A stretch of 12,594 bases of DNA from DASXTK01 sp036505485. GTDB lineage: Bacteria; Actinomycetota; Acidimicrobiia; Acidimicrobiales; VFJN01. Shown piece after piece: positions 1 to 6,785 of the stretch. Under the pieces are notes generated by a model, which was given only the letters and a program-made list of their open reading frames with translations, ran no database searches and had not been told where the DNA came from. Within the stretch, counting starts at the first letter, position 1. Each line of letters opens with the position of its first letter. The position numbers were made by a program, and so were the translations under genes. The stretch spans positions 1-12,594 of the forward strand of contig DASXTK010000115.1 of assembly GCA_036505485.1 (NCBI GenBank), read 5' to 3'.

Positions 1-431
1 TCCCCGGCGGGCATGTTGAGGACGGGGAGACGGCGGAGCAAGCGCTAAGGCGTGAACTCCTCGAAGAGATCGGCGTGGACATCGGGAAGGTGGATGGCGA
101 CCCTGTGTTTCACCGGAGCGATGCAGGTACCGGGTTGGACCTCACTGTCTGGCTCATCACCGAGTGGCAGGGAAGCCCAGAGAACCGCCAACCCAGTGAG
201 CATGACGACATCGCCTGGTTCGGAATCACGGAGCTCCACAACCTGAAGCTCGCCGACACGAGTTATTTGTCTCTGCTCGAGCGAGTTCTAGGGTCGACCC
301 GTGAGCACAACACGCGTGACCCGCCACATCCGCGCTCCCCGAGCAAGCGTCTACCAGGCATTGCTCGACCCCGACTCGGTCCAGCATTGGATGGTGCCCG
401 ATCAGATGACGAGCCGCATCCACTCATTTGA
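1..431 (+). CDS. Nudix hydrolase, 5'-truncated
   Basis: The open frame enters from the left edge (first full codon at base 3) and begins inside a textbook Nudix box. The motif GX5EX7REUXEEXGU reads GHVEDGE, seven residues, then RELLEEIGV, so all catalytic glutamates are present. Nudix enzymes hydrolyse nucleoside diphosphates linked to another moiety, using Mg2+ bound by this box; the substrate cannot be told here. The downstream text (DLTVWLITEWQG, DIAWFGITEL, YLSLLERVL) fits the end of a small MutT-like domain. The domain should therefore finish near base 295. The last roughly 45 codons, up to the TGA at 429-431, are Arg/Pro-rich and lie inside the next gene in another frame, so they look like read-through. 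A -1 shift just before 300 would end the protein at a TGA (302-304) overlapping the next GTG. The N-terminus is outside the window. Family call is secure; the 3' end is doubtful. Confidence 0.85.
   Translation, partial: PGGHVEDGETAEQALRRELLEEIGVDIGKVDGDPVFHRSDAGTGLDLTVWLITEWQGSPENRQPSEHDDIAWFGITELHNLKLADTSYLSLLERVLGSTREHNTRDPPHPRSPSKRLPGIARPRLGPALDGARSDDEPHPLI
289..294 (+). promoter_or_regulatory. Candidate -10 element of a leaderless promoter (SRPBCC gene)
   Basis: The hexamer TAGGGT matches the actinobacterial -10 pattern TANNNT. It is followed by exactly six bases (CGACCC) and then the GTG at 301, so transcription would start at the start codon. There is at best a weak purine run for ribosome binding. 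No convincing -35 was seen. The site lies inside the end of the Nudix frame. Its weight comes mainly from the same arrangement at four other genes in the window. Confidence 0.4.
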
Positions 432-762
432 TGCGAGTGAGGGTGGCACGTTTCGGATCTCGTTGACCTACGACATGCCTACGACCACGGGCAAGACGGA
501 ACCTCAGACCGACTCGTTCCACGGCTGGTTCGTGAAGCTCGTGCCCGACACCGAGGTCGTCCAGGCCGTCGAGTTCGAGAGCGACGATCCTGCGATGCAG
601 GGAGAGATGACGATCACTTACGCCCTCGCCGATGCCGACAACGGCACGGACCTCGTCGGCCTGCACGAGAACCTGCCTCCCGGAGTGCCGCCCGCCGACA
701 ACGAGCTGGGCTGGACCATGTCGATGGACAAACTCGCCAAACTCGTCGAGTCCGACAGCTAA
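301..762 (+). CDS. AHSA1/SRPBCC-domain protein
   Basis: A 153-residue protein of the SRPBCC (START/Bet v1-like) superfamily, AHSA1 type. The opening (VTRHIRAPRASVYQALLDPDSVQHWMVP) is the family's first beta strand and helix, with the usual Ala-Leu-x-Asp-Pro...Trp pattern. The middle (EGGTFRISLTYD, then HGWFVKLVPDTEVVQAVEF) gives the central strands. The end (ELGWTMSMDKLAKLVE) matches the long C-terminal helix that covers the ligand cavity. Length is normal for a single domain. These proteins form a hydrophobic pocket; many are of unknown function, and no ligand can be assigned here. The GTG at 301 is chosen because family similarity starts within a few residues of it and a TANNNT hexamer lies six bases upstream. 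It overlaps the Nudix frame by 131 nt. No clear terminator was seen in the 62-nt convergent gap to the cupin gene. Confidence 0.85.
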   Translation: MSTTRVTRHIRAPRASVYQALLDPDSVQHWMVPDQMTSRIHSFDASEGGTFRISLTYDMPTTTGKTEPQTDSFHGWFVKLVPDTEVVQAVEFESDDPAMQGEMTITYALADADNGTDLVGLHENLPPGVPPADNELGWTMSMDKLAKLVESDS

Positions 763-824
763 CCCACAACGCCAGCGACATCACCAACTGGCCCTCTTGG
801 ACGATGGACTATGGCGTCGAGCGA

Positions 825-1181
825 TCAGGGCTTGGCGTAGTTCGAGGCGCCCTCGAAGTCGAGGACGACGCAGGTTTCGTCACCGACGATCCAGGCGTCG
901 TGTCCGGGTGCGACGTTGAAGAGGTCGCCCGGACCGGCGTCAGTCTCGCTGCCGTCGTCCATGACGACATGCATCTGGCCGGACACCACATAGCCGAGAT
1001 GGGCGGCCTGGCACGAGTCGGTGCCCACGATTGGCTTGATGCACTCGGACCATTTCCAGCCCGGTTCGAACGTCCCTCGACCGACGGTCGCCGTGCCCAG
1101 GGTGACGACCTCTAACTGGCCCTTGTCGAAGGTTCTTGTTTCATCGGCGTCTTTGAAGTTTTGGCTCTCTAAACCCGCCAT
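825..1181 (-). CDS. Small cupin-domain protein
   Basis: A 118-residue single-domain cupin (beta-barrel) protein. Visible conserved blocks are TFEPGWKWSE (about 37-46), KPIVGTDSCQAAHLGYVVSGQMHV (49-72), DDG (75-77) and PGDLFNVAPGHDAWIVGDE (84-102), ending in the strand CVVLDFEG. These are the two cupin motifs with the usual inter-motif glycines. His61, His71 and Glu46 could belong to a metal site, but this is inference. The family is common in Actinobacteria near oxidoreductase genes and generally lacks an assigned reaction. The ATG is supported by a strong GAGGAGG ribosome site about 8 nt upstream. A second purine-rich run (CAGGAGGGGG) lies about 20 nt further up. The gene follows the broken luciferase-like gene by 93 nt on the same strand and may be cotranscribed with it. 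Function otherwise unknown. Confidence 0.85.
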   Translation of the reverse strand: MAGLESQNFKDADETRTFDKGQLEVVTLGTATVGRGTFEPGWKWSECIKPIVGTDSCQAAHLGYVVSGQMHVVMDDGSETDAGPGDLFNVAPGHDAWIVGDETCVVLDFEGASNYAKP

Positions 1182-1274
1182 TGGGGGTCCTCCTCGTATC
1201 GGTCCCCCTCCTGAAGCATGAGCCCGCCGGCGCTCGATGTCGAGACCACGCGGAGTGATGGCGGCCTGCCACTC

Positions 1275-2289
1275 CTAGCGGAAGGCGGGGATGACCTTCT
1301 CGGCGAAGAGGGTGAGGGTGTCGGTGCTCGGGAAGTCGCGGCACCAGGGCATGAAGCTGGTGCAGCCGAGCTCGATGTACTGGCCGATCTTGTCCACCAC
1401 CTCGGCCGGGGTGCCGACCAGGTTGCCGGCCCGCCAACTGTCGAACGGCTCGCCGAAGGTGGACCCGCCCACGGCGCGCAGCTCGTCCTCGGTCTCGCGC
1501 ACGAACACCTCGGGTGACCAGGTCTTCTCGATCTCGTCGTAGTCCCGGCCGACGTCATCGCAATGCTGGCGGAGGACGTCGCACTTGTGGGTGAACTCCT
1601 CGGGCTTGCCGCCGAAGTTCGACCGGTCGGCCAGCCGGGCCACCGCCCGCAGGGTGAGCTGCTCGCCTCCACCGCCGATCAGGATCGGAGGATGCGGATC
1701 CTGGAGCGGCTTGGGGTCGCACTGCGCCCCCTTCCGGGTGAAGAACCGACCCTCGTAGGACGTGTAGGGCACCGTCCACATCGAGTGCACGATCTCGACC
1801 GTCTCCCGCAACGCGCGGATGCGGTCCTTGGCCGGCAGGAAGTCGTAGCCGTAGCCGCGGAACTCGTGGTCGTACCGACCGGCGCCGATGCCCCAATCGA
1901 GCCGGCCGCCGCTGATCACGTCGATGTTGGAGGTGATCTTGGCCAGCAGCCCAGGGTTCCGGTAGGGGCGCAGCCGACCATCTGGCCGAGACGAACCCGG
2001 GCGGTGCGCTGGCTCAGCGCAGCGAGGGTGGTCCAGCACTCGAACACCGCCTCGTGGGCCGGGCGGGGGACGTTTCCGTGTGACTGGTCGGCGTAGCCGA
2101 CGCCACTCAGGGTGGCAGGGTGGGGTCGGGTGGCAGGTGGTCGTAGACCCAGATCGAGTCGTAGCCGAGGGCCTCGGCCAGCTCAGCTATCTCCACCGTC
2201 TTGGACCACTGGGCCTCGGCGCCCTCGATGGACACGAGCTCGGTCTTCCAGCCCTGCGGGACGAACGTGATCGGTCGTGAAACAGGCAT
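1275..2289 (-). pseudogene. LLM-class F420-type oxidoreductase, two frame changes
   Basis: Three consecutive frames together spell one luciferase-like (LLM, putative F420-dependent) oxidoreductase of about 335 residues. Frame 1 (2289 to the TGA at 2109-2107) gives the N-terminus with PQGWKTELVSIEGAEAQW and LGYDSIWVYDH. Frame 2 (about 2107-1966) gives VPRPAHEAVFECWTTLAALSQRT and VRLGQMVGCAP. Frame 3 (about 1964 to the TAG at 1277-1275) gives YRNPGLLAKITSNIDVISG, then LDWGIGAG, PHPPILIGGGGEQLTLR and TWSPEVFVRETE. The first switch coincides with a perfect 8-bp tandem duplication (2108-2123); removing one copy restores frame and reads DPTLSGVGYADQ. The second sits at a run of four Gs (1965-1968, Cs in the gene) where a fifth would restore APYRNP. 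Family members bind F420 in a TIM barrel and reduce or oxidise varied substrates. It probably makes no functional enzyme as written, unless the second shift is a sequencing error. The start is the ATG at 2289, 7 nt after a TAGCGT hexamer. Confidence 0.85.
2108..2123 (+). repeat. 8-bp perfect tandem duplication breaking the oxidoreductase frame
   Basis: CAGGGTGG occurs twice in immediate succession (2108-2115 and 2116-2123); a looser copy lies at 2132-2139. On the coding (-) strand this is CCACCCTG twice. The premature TGA of the N-terminal frame is created at the end of the second copy. Eight bases is +2 modulo 3, which is exactly the shift seen between the N-terminal and middle frames. Confidence 0.85.
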
Positions 2290-2296
2290 CGCCGGG

Positions 2297-2302
2297 ACGC
2301 TA
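2297..2302 (-). promoter_or_regulatory. Candidate -10 element (oxidoreductase pseudogene)
   Basis: On the - strand the hexamer TAGCGT is followed by seven bases (CCCGGCG) and the ATG at 2289. No Shine-Dalgarno sequence is evident. It lies in the 21-nt gap after the upstream isomerase-like gene, so the oxidoreductase could have had its own leaderless promoter or been read through from upstream. A -35 was not recognised. Confidence 0.35.
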
Positions 2303-2310
2303 CCGGGCGC

Positions 2311-3039
2311 CTAGAACACAAACTCGCGGTACCAAGCCTCCAGCACCGCTTCGTCCCCGAACGGCTCGACCGGCCCCAGCGTCGGGCGGCCGTAGACCAA
2401 CAGGGCCAGGTCGGACAGGCTGCCGCGCAGCGCCAGATCGCCCTTGGCGTGCTCGTGGCTGACGTCGATCCGATCCGGCTGCAGCGTCACCAACCACTCG
2501 GCCGCGACATCGGTGCCGTGCAGATGCATGGTCTGACCGGTGGCCTCGCCGGTGCGGGCCCGTGCCGTGACCAGCGGGCCGAAGACCTCGTCGATGCTGT
2601 CGGCCGCAAGGGTCCGCTCGATGGGTGCTGAGGTCCCCCGGGCGGACTGGGCGTCGTAGCGGTGGACCGCCAGCTCGTTGGCGGCTCGACGGGCCACGAA
2701 GGCCGCCGTCTGGTCCGGCTCGAACCAGGTCCACACCGGTGCTCCACCCGGCAGCCACGTCAAGGCTTCGGTGAGGTGGGCGCCCAGCCCGGCGAACCAT
2801 TCGGTCCGAGCCTCGTCCTCCTCGGGCGGTGGCTCCTCGTACGGCGTCTTGTCCCGCGATGCGCCGTCGCACAGCACGTGGGTCCAGAAGCCGCAGAACC
2901 CGCCGACATGTTTCACCAGGTCTGACAGCGTCCAGCCCGGACAGGTCGGCACCGGCTCGGACAACGGCCCAGCCCGCAGCGCGGCCACCAGGTCGCCCAG
3001 TTCTCGTTCCACGGCCCCAACATGCTCGGCGTAATCCAC
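2311..3039 (-). CDS. Mycothiol-dependent maleylpyruvate isomerase-family protein
   Basis: A 242-residue protein with the MDMPI N-terminal (DinB-like four-helix) domain and a smaller C-terminal domain. The hallmark PTCPGWTLSDLVKHVGG is at about 31-47. The metal ligands known from the Corynebacterium maleylpyruvate isomerase (His, and Glu-x3-His) correspond to His44, Glu122 and His126 (NELAVHRYDAQ). The C-terminal part (DVAAEWLVTLQPDRI, LRGSLSDLALLVYGR) matches the MDMPI C-terminal domain. Such proteins use or are thought to use mycothiol; most, including this one, have no proven substrate. The frame extends up to an ATG at 3117, but that lies under the divergent gene's ribosome site. The GTG at 3039 is preferred because the conserved N-terminal helix starts there and a TACCGT hexamer ends six bases upstream. 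The oxidoreductase pseudogene begins 21 nt downstream, suggesting one transcript. Confidence 0.85.
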   Translation of the reverse strand: MDYAEHVGAVERELGDLVAALRAGPLSEPVPTCPGWTLSDLVKHVGGFCGFWTHVLCDGASRDKTPYEEPPPEEDEARTEWFAGLGAHLTEALTWLPGGAPVWTWFEPDQTAAFVARRAANELAVHRYDAQSARGTSAPIERTLAADSIDEVFGPLVTARARTGEATGQTMHLHGTDVAAEWLVTLQPDRIDVSHEHAKGDLALRGSLSDLALLVYGRPTLGPVEPFGDEAVLEAWYREFVF

Positions 3040-3045
3040 CCGGCG

Positions 3046-3051
3046 ACGGTA
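3046..3051 (-). promoter_or_regulatory. Candidate -10 element of a leaderless promoter (isomerase-like gene)
   Basis: On the - strand TACCGT is followed by CGCCGG (six bases) and then GTG at 3039, placing the expected +1 on the G of the start codon. Nothing like a Shine-Dalgarno sequence precedes the GTG. This supports the shorter start over the ATG at 3117. Confidence 0.5.
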
Positions 3052-3081
3052 TCCCGCACCACGGCCCGCTTGTGTAGGCAA

Positions 3082-3095
3082 TTCCCGAGCGGGAA
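3082..3095. promoter_or_regulatory. Short inverted repeat in divergent intergenic region
   Basis: TTCCCG-AG-CGGGAA is a perfect 6+2+6 dyad between the divergent isomerase-like and Asp-box genes. It ends 36 nt before the ATG at 3132. A short symmetric site in a divergent promoter region is a plausible operator, but no partner regulator is visible nearby and a 12-base dyad can arise by chance. Confidence 0.25.
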
Positions 3096-3131
3096 GGGGG
3101 TTTGAGGACAGCTCCAAGGAGGGGGACCACC

Positions 3132-4871
3132 ATGAAACGTCGCTTCGGACTCTTCGCAGCCGTCGGCGTCGCGGCCCTGCTGCTCACCCCGGGCACCGCG
3201 TACGCCCAGCCGGATGCCGAGACGACGGTGGGCAGTCCGTCCAGCCCGTTCTCGCAGAACAAGCAGAACGAGCCGGCGGTCGCCATCAACCCGATCGCCC
3301 CGAACGTCCTAGTGGCCGGGGCCAACGACAACATCGACCTAGAGGCCTGCAACGCCGGGACCAACAACACCTGCCCGTTCACACCCGGGATCGGGGTGAC
3401 CGGCGTGTCGTTCTCCTTCGACGGTGGAGCGTCGTGGGTGCAACCCACCTACAGCGGGCTCTCGGCCCGGAACTGCCTGGGCAGCCCCGATCCCGCGGTG
3501 GTCGACGACACCTGCACGCCCCAGGTCGGACCGATCGGCACGCTGCCGAACTACTTCGAGAACGGCCTGGTCTCCAACGGCGACCCGGCTGCGGTCTTCG
3601 GCCCTCAGCCGTCCGCTGGCGGTGGGTTCTCCTGGGACAACGGTGCCCGGCTCTACTTCGCGAACATCGCCACCAAGGTGCCCGGGACACCCGAGGGCTT
3701 CCGTGGTCCAGCCGCAATCGCGGTGTCGCACACAGACGAAGTGGTCGCGGCTGCAGCGGGGAACAATGACGCCTGGTCCGACCCGGTGATCGCCACCCGC
3801 CAGAGCACCACGACCTTCTCCGACAAGGAGTTCATCTACGCCGACAACGCGGAGTCCTCGCAGTTCTTCGGCAACGTCTACGTGTGCAACATCGCGTTCC
3901 GAAGCACCTCGGGTCCGTCGGAACCGCTGATGGTGGCCACATCCAGCGACGGCGGCAACACCTGGCGCCAACGTCAGATCACCGGATCCGCCAACGGCGG
4001 CGGCGCCGGACGCTCCGGCGGACGCCAGGGCTGCACGCTGCGCACCGACGCTGACGGTGTCCTCTACGTCTTCTGGAACAGCAGCCTGAACGGGCAGGTA
4101 GCCCAGTTCATGTCCCGTTCCTTCGACGGCGGCCACAACTTCGAGCGAGGCCGTCCGGTCGCCAACGTCACGGAGGTCGGCGCGTTCGACGCGGTCTCGG
4201 GACGCTTCACCTTCGACGGCGTGGCCGGCGCCCGCACCGACAGCTTCCCCAGCGTGGATCTGGCCAACGGCGCTCCCACCGGCGGGGGACCCGGCACTAT
4301 CGCCATGACCTGGTCCGATGCCGGCCTCGGCCTGAACAATGAACGGGCGCTGGTGACGGTGTCCGTCGACGGCGGCACGACGTGGTCGTCGCCGGTCGTC
4401 GGCTCCGAGGGGACCGACCGGCCCGACTTCCCGGCCCTGGCCGTCTCCCCGGACGGCACCGACGTCTACCTGACCTACGAGGCCTTCCTTGACCCGTTCC
4501 GTCTGACCACCAGCGAGACCCGGCGTCAGCAGGGCGTCGTCCGCCACGCCGAGTTCGACCCGGTGACCGGGGCTCTCGGTCCGTTCACAACGTTGCACCG
4601 GGCTGCCATCGGCGATGCCCGAGGCTCGAGCGCCAACGGGCTCACCAGCGAGTTCCTGGGTGACTACAACTACGCCTGGGCCACCAACGACGGCGCAGCC
4701 ACGGTGTGGACCGACGTGCGCGACGCCGCTGTGTGCGATGCCATCAACGCCTACCGCCAGGCGCTGGTGGATGGCGCGGCAGCAACGGCGCCCAATGTGC
4801 AGCAGCAATGCCCGCCGACGTTCGGCAACACCGACATCTTCAGCTTCGCCGCCACCGATCCCACTCCGTGA
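3132..4871 (+). CDS. Secreted Asp-box (BNR, sialidase-like) beta-propeller protein
   Basis: A 579-residue exported protein. A signal peptide (MKRRFGLF, hydrophobic core, cleavage expected after AYA25) is followed by a long region with four Asp-boxes (SxDGGxxW/F) at about 95-102, 271-278, 330-337 and 411-418. These mark a sialidase-type beta-propeller fold. The C-terminal block GDYNYAWATNDGAATVWTDVRD (510-531) and the closing TDIFSFA are also typical of this bacterial group. The arginine triad and catalytic residues of true sialidases cannot be assigned by eye, so enzyme activity is unproven; carbohydrate or polymer binding is possible. Eight cysteines (73, 81, 115, 128, 252, 301, 535, 560) fall in neighbouring pairs, suggesting disulfides outside the membrane. 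The ATG at 3132 has a strong AAGGAGGGGG site (3116-3125); the frame's earlier TTG at 3102 would give a poor leader. A hairpin terminator follows. Confidence 0.85.
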   Translation: MKRRFGLFAAVGVAALLLTPGTAYAQPDAETTVGSPSSPFSQNKQNEPAVAINPIAPNVLVAGANDNIDLEACNAGTNNTCPFTPGIGVTGVSFSFDGGASWVQPTYSGLSARNCLGSPDPAVVDDTCTPQVGPIGTLPNYFENGLVSNGDPAAVFGPQPSAGGGFSWDNGARLYFANIATKVPGTPEGFRGPAAIAVSHTDEVVAAAAGNNDAWSDPVIATRQSTTTFSDKEFIYADNAESSQFFGNVYVCNIAFRSTSGPSEPLMVATSSDGGNTWRQRQITGSANGGGAGRSGGRQGCTLRTDADGVLYVFWNSSLNGQVAQFMSRSFDGGHNFERGRPVANVTEVGAFDAVSGRFTFDGVAGARTDSFPSVDLANGAPTGGGPGTIAMTWSDAGLGLNNERALVTVSVDGGTTWSSPVVGSEGTDRPDFPALAVSPDGTDVYLTYEAFLDPFRLTTSETRRQQGVVRHAEFDPVTGALGPFTTLHRAAIGDARGSSANGLTSEFLGDYNYAWATNDGAATVWTDVRDAAVCDAINAYRQALVDGAAATAPNVQQQCPPTFGNTDIFSFAATDPTP

Positions 4872-4878
4872 CACCCGC

Positions 4879-4912
4879 TTCTGGCGTCCCATCGCGTGGT
4901 GGGACGCCAGAA
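4879..4912. terminator. 13-bp stem hairpin, probable bidirectional terminator
   Basis: Perfect inverted repeat TTCTGGCGTCCCA / TGGGACGCCAGAA with an 8-nt loop (4892-4899). It begins 8 bp after the stop of the Asp-box gene and ends 13 bp before the stop of the convergent DrrB-like gene, so it can serve both. No long T tract flanks it on either side, as is common for terminators in high-GC actinobacteria. Confidence 0.8.
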
Positions 4913-4925
4913 CGGTGGCAGGGCC

Positions 4926-5753
4926 CTACTTCGAGGCGGCGGAGTTGAACTTGCGGACGGCCAGCGAGGCGAACACCACGGTGAGGCCGACGGCCCAGGC
5001 CAGGGCGATCCAGGGATCGTTGCCGGCGTCGCGGCCGTTGTAGAGGGCCCGGCAGGCGTTGGTGACGATGGTGAACGGGTTGACGTCCGCGACCCGCTGG
5101 AGCCAGGGGGGCATGTTCCTGGGATCCACGAAGGCCGACGACACGAAGGTCAGCGGGAACATCCAGATGAACCCGGCCGAGTTGGCGGCCTCCACCGATC
5201 CCACTGACAGGCCTACGAGGGCCTGTATCCAGCTGAACGCATACGAGAAGATGAACAGCAGGAGGGTGGCGAACACCGCCTCGACCAGCGTCCCCTCGAA
5301 ACGGAAGCCGATGGCGAAGGCCACCACCAGCATCACCACGAAGGTGAGCAGGTTGCGCACCACGTCGGAGATGGTGCGGCCGATCAGCACCGCCGACGGG
5401 TACATCGGCAGCGACCGCAGCCGGTCGACGATCCCCTTGCTGAGGTCATCGGCCAGCCCGACCGCGGTGAACGTGGACCCGAACAACACGGTCTGGGCGA
5501 AGATGCCCGGCATCAGGAACTGGTTGTAGTCGTCGTAGCCGGGCACGCTGATCGAGCCGCCGAACACGTAGGCGAACAGCAGCACGAACATCACCGGCTG
5601 GATGGTGGCGAACATCAACAGCTCGGGGTTGCGGGGCATGGCCCGCAGGTGGCGGGTGGCCTCGGTCCAGCTGTCCCGCAGGAGCCAGCCCGGCCCGGAG
5701 GGGACCTCCTGCTCCGCGGCGGGGGTGAGGGCTTCGTCGACGGTGATGGTCAT
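4926..5753 (-). CDS. ABC-2 type (DrrB-like) export permease
   Basis: A 275-residue integral membrane protein of the ABC-2 permease family. After a cytoplasmic N-terminus (about 1-43) there are six hydrophobic segments, at roughly 45-65, 78-100, 130-150, 157-180, 195-210 and 247-268. The family pattern is clear: RNPELLMFATIQPVMFVLLFAYVFGG, then ADDLSKGIVDRLRSLPMYPSAVLIGRT (the conserved cytoplasmic loop that contacts the ATPase), and DPRNMPPWLQRVADVNPFT near the end. It would pair with the ATPase encoded immediately upstream to export drugs, lipids or another hydrophobic product; the substrate is unknown. Its ATG overlaps the ATPase stop as ATGA, and the preceding GAAGGTGG could serve as ribosome site, so the two are translationally coupled. 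Length is normal for DrrB-like proteins. The gene ends at the shared hairpin. Confidence 0.9.
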   Translation of the reverse strand: MTITVDEALTPAAEQEVPSGPGWLLRDSWTEATRHLRAMPRNPELLMFATIQPVMFVLLFAYVFGGSISVPGYDDYNQFLMPGIFAQTVLFGSTFTAVGLADDLSKGIVDRLRSLPMYPSAVLIGRTISDVVRNLLTFVVMLVVAFAIGFRFEGTLVEAVFATLLLFIFSYAFSWIQALVGLSVGSVEAANSAGFIWMFPLTFVSSAFVDPRNMPPWLQRVADVNPFTIVTNACRALYNGRDAGNDPWIALAWAVGLTVVFASLAVRKFNSAASK

Positions 5754-6757
5754 GAGGTCGCCACCTTCTCGGTCTCCGCCGCGCCGTCGGTGCCGACGGC
5801 ACCGTTGTCCTGCTCCCCGTTCTCGGCGCCGTGGCCGGTGAGGGAGAAGAACACGTCGTCGAGGCTCGATCGCCGCACGCTGACGTCGCGCACCGCGATC
5901 TTCAGGTCGTCGAGCTGGCGAACCACATTGGGCACCAACCCGTCCACATCGGCCACGGGCAACACCACTGTGCTCCGGTCCTGTTCGACCTTGGCCTCGC
6001 CGCAGGAATCACACTCCAGCAGCTCGATGACCCGTGTCGAGTCGTTCATGTCCTCCAGGATGACCTCGAGCACGTCGCCACCGGTCTGGCGCTTGAGCTC
6101 GGTCGAGGTGCCGCGGGCGATCACCACGCCCTTGTCGATCACCGCGATCGAGTCGGCCAGCGAGTCGGCCTCGTCCAGGTACTGAGTGGTGAGCAGGGTG
6201 GTGGTCCCGCCCCGTCCCAGCTCGGCGATGAGATCCCAGACGTCCAGCCGGCTGCGGGGATCGAGACCGGTGGTCGGCTCGTCGAGGAACAGCACCGAGG
6301 GCCGGGCGATCAGGCTCATGGCGATGTCCAGCCGGCGCCGCATACCGCCGGAGTAGCCGCTCACGACCCGGTCGCCGGCCTCGGCGAGCGAGAACCGTTC
6401 GAGCAGCTCATGGCCCCGTTCCTTGGCCACTTCGGTGGGGAGGTGGAACAGCCGGCCGACATGTTCGAGGTTCTCGAAGCCGGTCAGCCGTTCGTCCACG
6501 GCGGCGTACTGCCCGGTCAGGCCGATCCGAGCCCGGGCCCGGCGCGGCTCCTCGACGACGTTGATGCCGTCGATGAACGCACGACCCTCGTCGGGCTTGA
6601 TCAGCGTGGTGAGGATGCGGACGGCAGTGGTCTTCCCGGCACCGTTGGGACCGAGCACACCCAGAACCTTGGCTCGCTCGATCTCCAGATCGACGCCACA
6701 CAAGGCCTGGGTCTTGCCGAACCGCTTGACGAGTCCTTCGGCTACGACAGGGTTCAC
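5750..6757 (-). CDS. DrrA-like ABC transporter ATPase
   Basis: A 335-residue ABC ATPase of the daunorubicin-resistance (DrrA) family. Walker A is GPNGAGKTT (36-44), the Q-loop glutamine is in TGQYAAVDERLTG (81-93), the signature is YSGGMRRRLDIA (135-146), and Walker B is VLFLDEPTTGLD (155-166). The switch position reads TTQYLDEADSLAD, with Gln192 where most ABC proteins have His, a replacement I recall as common in this family. The C-terminal DrrA extension (about 215-310) is followed by an acidic tail. It powers the permease encoded next, overlapping by 4 nt. The frame is open up to an ATG at 6862, but that lies inside the hydrolase gene. The GTG at 6757 fits the family N-terminus, 28 nt after the hydrolase stop, with TAAGGT eight bases upstream serving as weak ribosome site or as a -10. 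Substrate unknown. Confidence 0.88.
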   Translation of the reverse strand: MNPVVAEGLVKRFGKTQALCGVDLEIERAKVLGVLGPNGAGKTTAVRILTTLIKPDEGRAFIDGINVVEEPRRARARIGLTGQYAAVDERLTGFENLEHVGRLFHLPTEVAKERGHELLERFSLAEAGDRVVSGYSGGMRRRLDIAMSLIARPSVLFLDEPTTGLDPRSRLDVWDLIAELGRGGTTTLLTTQYLDEADSLADSIAVIDKGVVIARGTSTELKRQTGGDVLEVILEDMNDSTRVIELLECDSCGEAKVEQDRSTVVLPVADVDGLVPNVVRQLDDLKIAVRDVSVRRSSLDDVFFSLTGHGAENGEQDNGAVGTDGAAETEKVATS

Positions 6758-6785
6758 GTCGTCGGACCTTATCGGCCCGTGCAAG

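Noticed and set aside
763..824. Terminator between the convergent SRPBCC and cupin genes
   Set aside because: Only very short complementary stretches (such as CCAA/TTGG) were found; nothing comparable to the hairpin at 4879-4912.
1275..2289. Programmed frameshifting in the oxidoreductase gene
   Set aside because: Two separate sites would be needed, the first is explained by a tandem duplication, and neither shows a classic slippery heptamer with a convincing downstream structure.
3339..4892. Long open frame on the - strand opposite the Asp-box gene (517 codons)
   Set aside because: Its text is low-complexity Gly/Val/Arg-rich, typical of antisense frames in high-GC DNA. The + strand frame has a signal peptide, four Asp-boxes and a ribosome site.
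6766..6771. TAAGGT as an independent leaderless promoter of the DrrA-like gene
   Set aside because: It lies in a 28-nt gap inside a likely operon, has an 8-nt rather than 6-7-nt spacing, and AAGG could simply be the ribosome site; kept only as a weak sixth case.
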